A stretch of 64,000 nt of DNA from Burkholderiaceae bacterium (lineage in GTDB: Bacteria; Pseudomonadota; Gammaproteobacteria; Burkholderiales; Burkholderiaceae_C). The stretch spans positions 1,550,001 through 1,614,000 of the forward strand of contig JACKLI010000001.1 of the NCBI GenBank assembly GCA_024235995.1. The letters run 5' to 3'. Shown piece by piece: positions 7,705-14,953 of this stretch. A program made the translations under genes and the position numbers. Numbering within the stretch: the first letter of the stretch is position 1; each line of letters starts with the position of its first letter. Below the pieces are notes generated by a model. That model made no database searches. It was not told where the DNA came from and was given only the letters and a program-made list of their open reading frames with translations.

Positions 7705-8796
7705 CTACAGACCATAGAACCCGGCATTGGCGCGCACGCGCGTTTGCGCTTCGGCGGGCAAGGTGTCAGCCCGCTCCAGCAGGCGCTGCATGGCCGCGCG
7801 GCCAGCGGCCTGCAGTTCGGGCGAGCGGGCGTAAAAGCCGCTGACGGCCAGTTCATCCAGTGCGCGCCAGTCGTATGCCGCACTGTCCACAAACAGCCGG
7901 TCAGCAGGGCGTGACATGGCTGCCGCCCACTGGGCCACCAGCGCGGCCTGGGCGTGCTGTTGGTGCTCGCGGTGCCAGCGCGCCAACTCGACCAACGGCT
8001 CGGCGCGCGTGGGGCGGGCTTCGAACGCGGCCAGGTAGGCTGCCTGTACCTCGGCGGGCGGGCCCTGCAGGCGCTCGAGCATCACGGCGGCCTGGTACAG
8101 GGCATGCCACGTCTCCTCATCCCAGCCGCCCATGCTGGCGCGGCGCAGATAGGTATCGCGCGCCTCGGCCCAGCGACCGGCGTCACGCAGGCTTTGCGCC
8201 AGGTAGAAGGTGTTGCGGGTGTTGGCCGGGTCTTCGGCCAGCGCGGCCTGCAACACGGCAATGTCTTTCAGGTAGGTATCGGGATCGCGTGCGCGAGCGC
8301 CGTCGTGGTGCACGACGATGCGCGGCTGCGCCAGCGCAGCCAGTTGATGCGCGGGCTCGCTGGCCAGGTATTCGTGCAGCACGCCTTCCCAGCGCCAGGC
8401 CAGGCGCGTGGCCACCAGCGCGCAGCGGGCGTAGACGATGCCGGCGTAGTGGCAAGGCAGCTCATAAGCATCGGCATCCAGCAGCGGCCAGGCAAAGCCG
8501 GCGGGGGCGTCGAACCACTCGTCGGCATCGATGAACAGCAGGTAGTCGCAGCCTTCGGTACGTGCCAGCTCCAGCGCCTCGCTGCGGTTGTGGCCAAAGT
8601 TTTTCCAGGGGCGCTCATGCAGTGTGCCAGGGACGCCGGCCATCAGCTCGCGCACCTTGTCTTGCGTGCCGTCACTGGAGCCGGTATCGACAATGCACCA
8701 GGCGTCCACCAGGGGTCGGGCCGAGGCCAGGCAGCGTGCAATCACGTGGGCCTCGTTCTTGACGATCATGTTCAGGCAGATGCTCGGACGGTTCAT
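7705..8796 (-). CDS. Family 2 glycosyltransferase with C-terminal TPR-like region
   Basis: A 363-residue protein. The N-terminal GT-A/GT2 domain has SICLNMIVKNEAHVIARCL, DTGSSDGT and the metal/nucleotide-sugar DxD in LLFIDADEW. The second half is alpha-helical with TPR-like pairs (NTRNTFYLAQSLRDAGRWAE, ...YQAAVMLERLQG). This GT2-plus-TPR layout is shared with peptide or protein glycosyltransferases such as SunS-type enzymes, but donor and acceptor are unknown here. The ATG at 8796 is chosen because it begins the conserved MNRPSICLN block; the frame is open further upstream. It is convergent with the collagen-like gene, a plausible protein acceptor (inference). Confidence 0.85.
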   Translation of the reverse strand: MNRPSICLNMIVKNEAHVIARCLASARPLVDAWCIVDTGSSDGTQDKVRELMAGVPGTLHERPWKNFGHNRSEALELARTEGCDYLLFIDADEWFDAPAGFAWPLLDADAYELPCHYAGIVYARCALVATRLAWRWEGVLHEYLASEPAHQLAALAQPRIVVHHDGARARDPDTYLKDIAVLQAALAEDPANTRNTFYLAQSLRDAGRWAEARDTYLRRASMGGWDEETWHALYQAAVMLERLQGPPAEVQAAYLAAFEARPTRAEPLVELARWHREHQQHAQAALVAQWAAAMSRPADRLFVDSAAYDWRALDELAVSGFYARSPELQAAGRAAMQRLLERADTLPAEAQTRVRANAGFYGL

Positions 8797-8822
8797 GCCC
8801 CGATTCTTGCAAAATCGGAAGC

Positions 8823-8893
8823 ATGGATACCCAACGGATCGACCGTTTGTTCGCCACCCTGTAAGCCGCCAACCCGCTGCCGGCCAGTCTGCG
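8823..8893 (+). pseudogene. Possible remnant of the 5' end of an endonuclease III (nth) gene
   Basis: The plus strand reads MDTQRIDRLFATL, then a TAA, then AANPLPAS. This resembles the start of endonuclease III proteins (..DI..FF.TL..ANP.P..EL). The match is lost after about 22 codons, just where a dispersed hairpin element begins at 8894. If correct, only the beginning of nth remains, with a stop at codon 14. The similarity is short and could be chance. Confidence 0.3.
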
Positions 8894-8946
8894 GCGTTGC
8901 CAATCCTCGCGATGGCCCCAGCCATCGCTGCGGTTCGTGCCTTGCA
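8894..8946. repeat. Dispersed hairpin element, copy 1
   Basis: GCGTTGC.AAT.CTC, then a perfect 8-bp stem GCGATGGC-CCCA-GCCATCGC (8909-8928), then TGCG.TT.G.GCCTTG. A second copy at 16023-16075 shares the flanks, while the stem differs by three compensated pairs. It lies between the CaiB gene and the glycosyltransferase, both on the minus strand. Confidence 0.75.
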
Positions 8947-8983
8947 TCCCATCCCCAATCAGGGCGCGCGCCAGCGCAGGGAT

Positions 8984-10189
8984 TCATTCAGTGTCGCCCT
9001 GAGTCGTCCCAGCAGCCTGCAATGCAGCAATGCGCGCCTCGTCCCAGCCCAGCTCGGCCAGGATGGCGGCGGTGTGCTGGCCCACGGCGGGCACCGCATC
9101 CATGCGGTAGTCGAAGGCGCTGTTTACGCCCGGCGGCAGCAGCGCCGGCACCGCGCCCGCGGGCGTGCCCACGCTGCGCCAGCGCTGGCGCGCCTGCAGC
9201 TGCGGGTGCGCCCACAGCGCCGCCATGTCGTTGACGCGCGCGTTGGCGATTGCCGCCGCGTCCAGGCGCTCGATCACCTGTGCCGCCGTGAGTGCGGCGA
9301 AGACTTCGAGGATCAGCGCCTGCAGTTCGGCGCGGTGCTGGTTGCGCTGGGCGTTGCTGGCAAAGCGCGCATCGGTGGCCACCTCGGGGCGTTGCAGCAC
9401 GGCGTCGCAGAAGGTCTTCCATTCGCGCTCGTTCTGCAGGCCCAGCATCACCGTGGCGCCATCGCTGGCCGTAAACGGCCCGTACGGGTAGATGCTGGCG
9501 TGGCTGGCGCCGGTGCGCGGCGGCGGCGGTGCGCCGTCAAAGGTGTAGTACATCGGGTAGCCCATCCACTCGCCCATGGCTTCGAGCATGGACACGTCGA
9601 TGTGGCTGCCCGCGCCCGTCCTGGCGCGCAGCAGCAGGGCCGACAGGATGTTGCTGTAGGCATACATGCCGGCGGCGATGTCGGCCACCGAGATGCCGGA
9701 CTTGGAAGGTGTCTCGGGCGTGCCGGTGACGGACAGGAAGCCCGCCTCGCTCTGGATCAGCAGGTCGTAGGCCTTCTTGTCGCGGTATGGGCCGTCGGCG
9801 CCGTAGCCGCTGATGTCGCACACGATCAGGCGCGGGTTGTGTTCCTTCAACGCCTGGTACGACAGGCCCATGCGCGCGGCGGCGCCGGGTGCCAGGTTCT
9901 GCACCAGCACGTCCGCGGTCTTCAAGAGCTGCATCAGCGCGGCCTTGGCCTGGGGCTGCTTCACGTCCAGCGCCAGGCTCTCCTTGCTGCGGTTGATCCA
10001 GGTGAAGTGCGACGACTGGCCGCGCACGCGCTGGTCGTAGCCGCGCGCGAAGTCGCCGCTGCCGGGGCGCTCGACCTTGATGACGCGCGCGCCCAGGTCG
10101 GCCAGCTGGCGCGTGCAGAACGGGGCGGCGACGGCGTGTTCCAGCGAGATGACGGTGATGCCGTCAAGAGGTCGGGTTCTTTGGGTCAT
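8984..10189 (-). CDS. CaiB/BaiF (family III) CoA-transferase
   Basis: A 401-residue family III CoA-transferase, moving CoA between acyl groups in the cytoplasm. It has the N-terminal LDGITVISLEHAVAAPFCTRQLADLGARVIKVE block (family: G..V.......P.....LADLGA.VIKVE), the conserved Asp in KAYDLLIQSEAGF that forms the acyl anhydride, and ISVADIAAGMYA. Length is normal. It is the last gene of a minus-strand set after a MaoC-type hydratase and an acyl-CoA dehydrogenase, so it probably supplies or recycles CoA thioesters for that oxidation. A 161-bp gap with a repeat hairpin separates it from the dehydrogenase, so co-transcription may be partial. Confidence 0.92.
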   Translation of the reverse strand: MTQRTRPLDGITVISLEHAVAAPFCTRQLADLGARVIKVERPGSGDFARGYDQRVRGQSSHFTWINRSKESLALDVKQPQAKAALMQLLKTADVLVQNLAPGAAARMGLSYQALKEHNPRLIVCDISGYGADGPYRDKKAYDLLIQSEAGFLSVTGTPETPSKSGISVADIAAGMYAYSNILSALLLRARTGAGSHIDVSMLEAMGEWMGYPMYYTFDGAPPPPRTGASHASIYPYGPFTASDGATVMLGLQNEREWKTFCDAVLQRPEVATDARFASNAQRNQHRAELQALILEVFAALTAAQVIERLDAAAIANARVNDMAALWAHPQLQARQRWRSVGTPAGAVPALLPPGVNSAFDYRMDAVPAVGQHTAAILAELGWDEARIAALQAAGTTQGDTE

Positions 10190-10285
10190 ATCTCATGGGA
10201 TGTGGCATTGCCAGCGATGCTCGAAACTGGCGCGCCCCAAGCCAGCAGACGCCGCGCAAGGGCCGCCCCGCCGCGCTGGCGTCGT

Positions 10286-10318
10286 CCCCCTTCCCGCGCG
10301 AAGCGCGAGAGAAGGGGG
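10286..10318. repeat. GC-rich intergenic hairpin repeat
   Basis: CCCCCTTC and GAAGGGGG form the outer stem around a CGCG..CGCG inner stem, inside the 161-bp gap 10190-10350. The surrounding sequence (..GGCCGCCCCGCCGCGC.. and ..GCGGCGCAGCCGCTC..) looks like a family-specific repeat seen between Comamonadaceae genes (recollection). No T run follows on either strand, so it is not a classical terminator. Confidence 0.5.
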
Positions 10319-10350
10319 AAGCGGCGCAGCCGCTCAGGGGGTTGTCCATG

Positions 10351-11601
10351 TCAGAACGAGCGAGGCAGACCGAGGATGTGCTCGGCCACGTAGGAGTAGA
10401 TCAGGTTGGTGGAAATGGGCGCCACCTGGTACAGGCGCGTCTCGCGGAACTTGCGCTCCACGTCGTATTCGCAGGCGAAGCCGAAGCCGCCGTGGAACTG
10501 CAGGCAGGCGTTGGCCGCCTCCCAGCTGGCCTTGGCCGCCAGGTACTTGGCCATGTTGGCCTGGGCGCCCATGGGCTCGTGCCTGTCGAACAGCTCGCAG
10601 GCCTTCCAGCGCATGAGGTTGGCGGCCTCCACCTCGATGAAGGCGTCGGCGATGGGGAACTGCACGCCCTGGTTCTGGCCGATGGGGCGGCCGAACACCT
10701 GGCGGTCCTTCACGTACTTGGTCACGCGGTCCAGGAACCAGTAGCCGTCGCCGATGCACTCGGCGGCAATCAGCGTGCGCTCGGCGTTCAGGCCGTCCAG
10801 GATGTACTTGAAGCCCTTGCCTTCCTCGCCGATCAGGTTCTCCTCGGGGATCTCCAGGTCCTCGAAGAACAGCTCGTTGGTCTCGTGGTTCACCATGTTG
10901 GGGATGGGGCGCACGGTCAGGCCCTTTTTTGGCCGCCGGGCCGCCCCAAGGCCAAAAGCGGCCCCCTCGGGGGGCAGCGAACCATGCGCAGCAGGGGAGC
11001 GTGGGGGCAATCCTTGTGCCTCATGCAAATCCACCATGAAGATGGACATGCCCTCGCTCTTTTTCTTCACCTCGGCCAGCGGTGTGGTGCGCGCCAGCAA
11101 AATCATCCAGTCGCTGTGCTGCACGCGGCTGATCCACACCTTCTGGCCGTTGACCACGTAGCGCCCGTCTTTCTTGACGGCGCTGGTCAAGATCCGGGTG
11201 GTGTCGGTGCCGGTGGTGGGCTCGGTCACGCCCATGGACTGCAGGCGCCATTCGCCGCTGGCGATCTTGGGCAGGTATTTTTCCTTCTGCGCCTTGGAGC
11301 CATGGCGCAGCAGCGTGCCCATGTTGTACATCTGGCCGTGGCAGGCGCCGCTGTTGCCGCCGCAGCGGTTGATCTCCTCCATGATCACGCTGGCCTCGGT
11401 CAGCCCCAGGCCCGAGCCGCCGTATTCCTGCGGGATCAGCGCCGCCATCCAGCCGGCCTTGGTCAGGGCATCGACGAACTGTTCCGGGTAGGCTCTGCTC
11501 TCGTCCACCTTGCGGAAGTACTCGTCGGGGAATTCGGCGCACAGCGCGCGGATGGCGTCGCGGATCTCGGGGTGGTTGTTGGAGCCGGTGTGTTCGATCA
11601 T
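10351..11601 (-). CDS. Acyl-CoA dehydrogenase with an in-frame repeat-derived insertion
   Basis: An FAD-dependent alpha,beta-desaturase of acyl-CoAs with electron transfer flavoprotein as acceptor. Family landmarks are ALIPQEYGGSGLGLTEASVI, the FAD/substrate segments MGVTEPTTGTDTTRI and YVVNGQKVWIS, RPIPNMVNHETNELFF, IGEEGKGFKYILDGLNAERTLI and the C-terminal QFHGGFGFACEYDVER. Between FMVDLHEAQG and KGLTVRPI, about 29 extra codons (10924-11010) encode a Pro/Ala/Gly-rich segment containing SLPPEGA, derived from a dispersed repeat. The frame stays open, so the enzyme may tolerate it as a surface loop, but activity is not assured. I chose ATG at 11601; a TTG at 11616 is possible. Confidence 0.92.
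   Translation of the reverse strand: MIEHTGSNNHPEIRDAIRALCAEFPDEYFRKVDESRAYPEQFVDALTKAGWMAALIPQEYGGSGLGLTEASVIMEEINRCGGNSGACHGQMYNMGTLLRHGSKAQKEKYLPKIASGEWRLQSMGVTEPTTGTDTTRILTSAVKKDGRYVVNGQKVWISRVQHSDWMILLARTTPLAEVKKKSEGMSIFMVDLHEAQGLPPRSPAAHGSLPPEGAAFGLGAARRPKKGLTVRPIPNMVNHETNELFFEDLEIPEENLIGEEGKGFKYILDGLNAERTLIAAECIGDGYWFLDRVTKYVKDRQVFGRPIGQNQGVQFPIADAFIEVEAANLMRWKACELFDRHEPMGAQANMAKYLAAKASWEAANACLQFHGGFGFACEYDVERKFRETRLYQVAPISTNLIYSYVAEHILGLPRSF
10924..11010 (-). repeat. SLPPEGA-coding repeat element, copy A (inside acyl-CoA dehydrogenase)
   Basis: Read on the minus strand, TGCCCCCACGCTC is followed by a 16-nt variable spacer and a core at 10960-10980 that includes CCCCCGAGGGGG, then a GGGGCGGCCCGGCGGCC tail. 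The 21-nt core is identical to that of copy B at 12104-12124, and both are in the frame coding SLPPEGA. Confidence 0.85.
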
Positions 11602-11652
11602 CTCGTGGTCTTTCAAGTATTTCGGCCCCTGGCCGGCATCGGTACTGCGCCA

Positions 11653-11680
11653 GAAGCTATTGATTTGATAGTTATGCCAG
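11653..11680. repeat. ATAGCT-type repeat, copy 3
   Basis: AGAAGCTATTGATTTGATAGTTATG lies between the hydratase and dehydrogenase genes. On the minus strand it supplies the TAA stop (11672-11674) of the hydratase gene. Confidence 0.6.
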
Positions 11681-12640
11681 GGTGGCCAAGGCCTGCATGG
11701 TCAGCCAGCCCTCGTGGTCCTGGGCCCACAGCTCGATGGTCTTGCCGTCGGCGGAGGGCTTGCCGTGCACGCTGAACGGGTGCGTATCGAACGTGGGGCG
11801 CACGGCGCGGAAGTCGAAGGCCGCCACCTGTGCATCGGGCATCTGGCGGCGCAGCAGGTCCAGCAGCAGCGTGGCGATCAGCGGGCCATGCACGATCAGG
11901 CCGGGGTAGCCCTCGACCCCGGTCACGTACGGGCGGTCGTAGTGGATGCGGTGGCCGTTGAAGGTCAGCGCCGAGTAGCGGAACAGCAGCACCGCATCGG
12001 CCGTCACGCTGCGCGACCAGGCGGCCTGGCCAGCCAGCGGCGGCTTTTGCGGCTGCGGTGCCGGGTCGCCCGCGAGCGGCGACGGGCCGCCCCTAGCCGC
12101 GAGGGCCCCCTCGGGGGGCAGCGAGGACACGTCAGTGCCGAGCGTGGGGGCAGGTGGTTCTGCAGCCGAGCGGTAGACGATGTCGTGCTCCTCGGTCAGC
12201 GCCAGGCCGCGGGCGTTGTGGTACTGGTGCTCCACCAGCACGAACAGCAGCTCGCCCGAGCGGCCTGCCTTGTGCTTGACGGACCGGATGCTCGAGCGGC
12301 GCTGCACCTGCTGGCCTACGCACAGCGGGTTCGCCGGCTCCCAGCGCAGGCGCCCGCCGGCCCACATGCGCCGCGGCAGCGGCACCGGCGGCAAGAAGCC
12401 GCCGCGCTTCGGATGCCCATCGGGCCCGATCTCGCTGGCGCGCGCATGCGGCAGAAAGTACAGCCAGTGCCATAGCGGCGGCACCACGGTGCCCATGGCG
12501 GGCGCCGGGTCGTCGCGGTCCAGCGTGGCCGACAGCGCGGCCACGGGCACGGCCGTGAAGCTGTCGCTCAGGGTGTCGCTCTTGCCCTGCCAGGTCTGCA
12601 GGTGGGCGAGCAGGGCGGTGTCGATGGTGGGTTCGGTCAT
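11672..12640 (-). CDS. MaoC/FAS1-type dehydratase family protein (mesaconyl-C4-CoA hydratase-like) with repeat insertion
   Basis: A 322-residue double hot-dog hydratase-like protein acting on acyl-CoAs. Family features are MGTVVPPLWHWLYFLPHARASEIGPDGHPKRGGFLPPVPLPRRMWAGG in the first half and, near the end, FRYSALTFNGHRIHYDRPY and GYPGLIVHGPLIATLLLDLL, which carries the hydratase-2 motif. The closest described relatives are mesaconyl-C4-CoA hydratases; the substrate here is unknown. Between YRSAAEPP and VTADAVLLFRYS lies a Pro/Ala/Gly-rich insert, again containing SLPPEGA, encoded by the same repeat as in the neighbouring dehydrogenase. ATG at 12640 begins MTEPTIDTALL; two in-frame ATGs lie just upstream. 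It leads the minus-strand hydratase-dehydrogenase-CoA-transferase set. Confidence 0.85.
   Translation of the reverse strand: MTEPTIDTALLAHLQTWQGKSDTLSDSFTAVPVAALSATLDRDDPAPAMGTVVPPLWHWLYFLPHARASEIGPDGHPKRGGFLPPVPLPRRMWAGGRLRWEPANPLCVGQQVQRRSSIRSVKHKAGRSGELLFVLVEHQYHNARGLALTEEHDIVYRSAAEPPAPTLGTDVSSLPPEGALAARGGPSPLAGDPAPQPQKPPLAGQAAWSRSVTADAVLLFRYSALTFNGHRIHYDRPYVTGVEGYPGLIVHGPLIATLLLDLLRRQMPDAQVAAFDFRAVRPTFDTHPFSVHGKPSADGKTIELWAQDHEGWLTMQALATLA
12065..12153 (-). repeat. SLPPEGA-coding repeat element, copy B (inside MaoC-type gene)
   Basis: On the minus strand TGCCCCCACGCTC is followed by a 15-nt spacer, the same 21-nt core as copy A (12104-12124), and a GGGGCGGCCCG tail. The spacer is one base shorter than in copy A, so the first part is read in another frame, while the core is in the same SLPPEGA frame. 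Confidence 0.85.
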
Positions 12641-12767
12641 GGCCGCCATCGTGGCGCCAGGCGCGCGTTGGTGCAAGCCGCGTGGGTGAAGGCGTGCCTG
12701 CAACGTGCTGTCCTTGCCCAAGCCATTGATCGAGGATGCGCACCGACCGGATGCCCCCGATCCAGCA

Positions 12768-12829
12768 GTATTTTATAAAAAATACGGGTTTACCCTGTTT
12801 TTAACCCTTTGATATTTTATAAAATAATC
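12768..12829. promoter_or_regulatory. Paired AT-rich palindromes upstream of the gentisate operon
   Basis: GTATTTTATAAAAAATAC (12768-12785) and GATATTTTATAAAATAATC (12811-12829) share ATTTTATAAAA. The second contains the perfect 14-bp palindrome TATTTTATAAAATA (12813-12826). Their cores are 44 bp apart, about four helix turns, as for a looping or tandem-dimer operator. The second ends 22 bp before the dioxygenase start and would overlap its promoter. The GntR protein encoded at the end of the operon is the obvious candidate binder (inference). Confidence 0.6.
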
Positions 12830-12851
12830 AAAAATTTAGAAAGGATGCCGT

Positions 12852-13985
12852 ATGGCTCAGCAAACCTACGACGACCACCGCGAGAGCGTGGCCGGCCGCG
12901 CCGACGTGGCGGATACGCCGGAACTGGTGGCTTACTACAAGGAGCTGGAGCGCCTGAAGACGGGCGCCCTCTGGACGGTCGCCAACAAGATCGAGCCGTG
13001 GCAGCCGCGCTCCGAGTCGGTGCCGGTGCTGTGGCGCTACCGGGATTTGCGCGAGCACGTGCTGCGCTCGGTGGGTCTGGTGACGCCCGAGAAAGCGGGC
13101 CGGCGCGTGGTGTACCTGGACAACCCCGGCCGCCGCGACGTGGCCGCTGCTGTGGGCTGGCTTTACTCCGGCCTGCAGGTCATGCACCCGGGCGAGCGCG
13201 CCTCGGCGCATGCGCACTCCTCGTCGGCGCTGCGCTTCATCATGGAAGGGCGCGGGGCCTACACCATCGTCGACGGGCACAAGCTGACGCTGGGCGCCAA
13301 CGACTTCGTGATCACGCCCAATGGCTCCTGGCACGAGCACGGCGTCGAGGCCGACGGCCTGCCCTGCATCTGGCAGGACGGCCTGGACATTCCCCTGGTC
13401 AACGCGCTGGAGGCGGGTTTCTACGCCGTGCATCCGGACCTGCAGCAAGCGGTCGGGTTTCCGGTCAACGACTCGGTCGACATCTGGGGGGCAGCAGGCC
13501 TCCGGCCGCAGGACGCGGGCTGGAACAAGCCCTTTTCCCCGCTGTTCAAGTACCAGTGGGAGCCCACCTACGAGGCCCTGCGGCGCCATGCCGGCGCCCA
13601 TGCGGACAACCCCTTCGATGGCGCGCTGATGCACTACACCAACCCCGCCAGCGGCGGCCACGTGATGGCCACCATGGGCGCCAGCATGCAGCTGCTGCGC
13701 CCGGGCTTTGCCGGCAAGGCGCACCGCCACACCGGCAGCTTCCTCTACCAGGTCTCCAAGGGCCGGGGCTACTCCATCATCAACGGCCAGCGCTTCGACT
13801 GGCAGGAGCGCGACATCTTCTGCGTGCCGTCCTGGGCCTGGCACGAGCATGCCAACGCCTCGGCCAGCGAAGACGCCTGCCTGTTCTGCTTCAACGACCT
13901 GCCGGTGATGGAAAAGCTGGCGCTGTACCGCGAGGAGGCGCTGGCCGACAACGGCGGGCACCAGCCGGTGGTGGCCAAGCCCTGA
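12852..13985 (+). CDS. Gentisate 1,2-dioxygenase-type bicupin ring-cleaving dioxygenase
   Basis: A 377-residue Fe(II) bicupin that cleaves gentisate (or a related hydroxybenzoate) to maleylpyruvate. The first cupin holds the likely iron ligands His120 and His122 (SAHAHSSSALRFIMEG) and His161 (GSWHEHG), matching the HxH...H pattern of GDO. The second cupin (KAHRHTGSFLYQVSKG ... PSWAWHEHAN) keeps a similar pattern. Other landmarks are WRYRDLREHVLRS and YTNPASGGHVMATMGASMQ. Salicylate or aminosalicylate dioxygenases are close relatives, so the substrate is not certain. An AGAAAGGA site precedes the ATG. It is the first gene of a twelve-gene plus-strand operon preceded by paired palindromes. Confidence 0.9.
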   Translation: MAQQTYDDHRESVAGRADVADTPELVAYYKELERLKTGALWTVANKIEPWQPRSESVPVLWRYRDLREHVLRSVGLVTPEKAGRRVVYLDNPGRRDVAAAVGWLYSGLQVMHPGERASAHAHSSSALRFIMEGRGAYTIVDGHKLTLGANDFVITPNGSWHEHGVEADGLPCIWQDGLDIPLVNALEAGFYAVHPDLQQAVGFPVNDSVDIWGAAGLRPQDAGWNKPFSPLFKYQWEPTYEALRRHAGAHADNPFDGALMHYTNPASGGHVMATMGASMQLLRPGFAGKAHRHTGSFLYQVSKGRGYSIINGQRFDWQERDIFCVPSWAWHEHANASASEDACLFCFNDLPVMEKLALYREEALADNGGHQPVVAKP

Positions 13986-14017
13986 TTTCTGTCATCTGAA
14001 AACGAAAGCACCGATTC

Positions 14018-14950
14018 ATGCGACTGATTACGTACCGCACCCATGCCGCCGCGGCAGCCCGGCTGGGCGCCATCGTGGACGATCTGGTGATCGACCTGCA
14101 GGCCCTGGGCGAGCACGCCGGCCAGGCGATCCCCGGCGACATGCTGGCCTTCATCGACCTGGGGCCGCACGCCGTGGCCAGCACCAGCACGCTGCTCGCC
14201 AGCTATCGCGGCAAATGGCCGCTGGGCGTGGCGCTGCCGCTGGTCAATGCCGACCTGCTGGCGCCCATCCCGCGCCCGCGCAAGAACGTGTTCGGCATCG
14301 GACTGAACTACGTCGAGCACGTGGCCGAATCCAGTCGCACGCTGGACACCTCCAAGGAGCTGCCCAAGCAGCCGGTGATCTTCTCCAAGCCGCCCACCAG
14401 CGTGATCGGCCCTGACGCGGCGATCGAGCACAACGCCGACATCACCCAGCAGCTCGACTGGGAGGTGGAACTGGCCGTGGTGATGGGCCGGCGCGCCAGG
14501 CGCGTGAGCGAGGCCGACGCCATGGGCCACGTGTTCGGCTACACCGTGCTCAACGACATCAGCGCGCGCGACAACCGCCGCGCCGGTCAGTGGATTTACT
14601 CCAAGGGCCAGGACACCTTCTGCCCCATGGGACCGATGATCGTGACGGCCGACGAAATCCCCGACCCCAACAACCTCAACCTGTGGCTCAAGGTCAACGG
14701 GGTGGAAAAGCAGAATTCCAACACGCGCCACCTGCTGTTCAAGATTCCCACCCTGATCGCCGACATCAGCGCCGCCATGACGCTGGAGCCCGGCGACATC
14801 ATCGCCACCGGCACGCCGGCCGGCGTGGGCGCGGGCCGCACGCCCCAGGAGTGGCTGTGGCCCGGCGACGTGGTCGAGGCCTGCGTCGAAGGCATCGGCA
14901 CCTTGCGCAACCCGGTGGTCAACCGCACGCGCGAGCCGCGCAAGGCCTGA
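14018..14950 (+). CDS. Fumarylacetoacetate hydrolase family protein, likely maleylpyruvate/acylpyruvate hydrolase
   Basis: A 310-residue FAH-fold metal enzyme. Conserved segments are KNVFGIGLNYVEHV, PVIFSKPPTSVIGPD, the acidic metal-binding LDWEVELAVVMG, GYTVLNDISARDNR, FCPMGPMIV and PGDIIATGTPAGVG. In gentisate clusters such proteins hydrolyse maleylpyruvate to maleate and pyruvate, or fumarylpyruvate to fumarate and pyruvate. No glutathione-type maleylpyruvate isomerase is present, while a maleate isomerase lies in the same operon, so direct maleylpyruvate hydrolysis is the better reading (inference). It is 32 bp after the dioxygenase gene. Confidence 0.9.
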   Translation: MRLITYRTHAAAAARLGAIVDDLVIDLQALGEHAGQAIPGDMLAFIDLGPHAVASTSTLLASYRGKWPLGVALPLVNADLLAPIPRPRKNVFGIGLNYVEHVAESSRTLDTSKELPKQPVIFSKPPTSVIGPDAAIEHNADITQQLDWEVELAVVMGRRARRVSEADAMGHVFGYTVLNDISARDNRRAGQWIYSKGQDTFCPMGPMIVTADEIPDPNNLNLWLKVNGVEKQNSNTRHLLFKIPTLIADISAAMTLEPGDIIATGTPAGVGAGRTPQEWLWPGDVVEACVEGIGTLRNPVVNRTREPRKA

Positions 14951-14953
14951 ACG

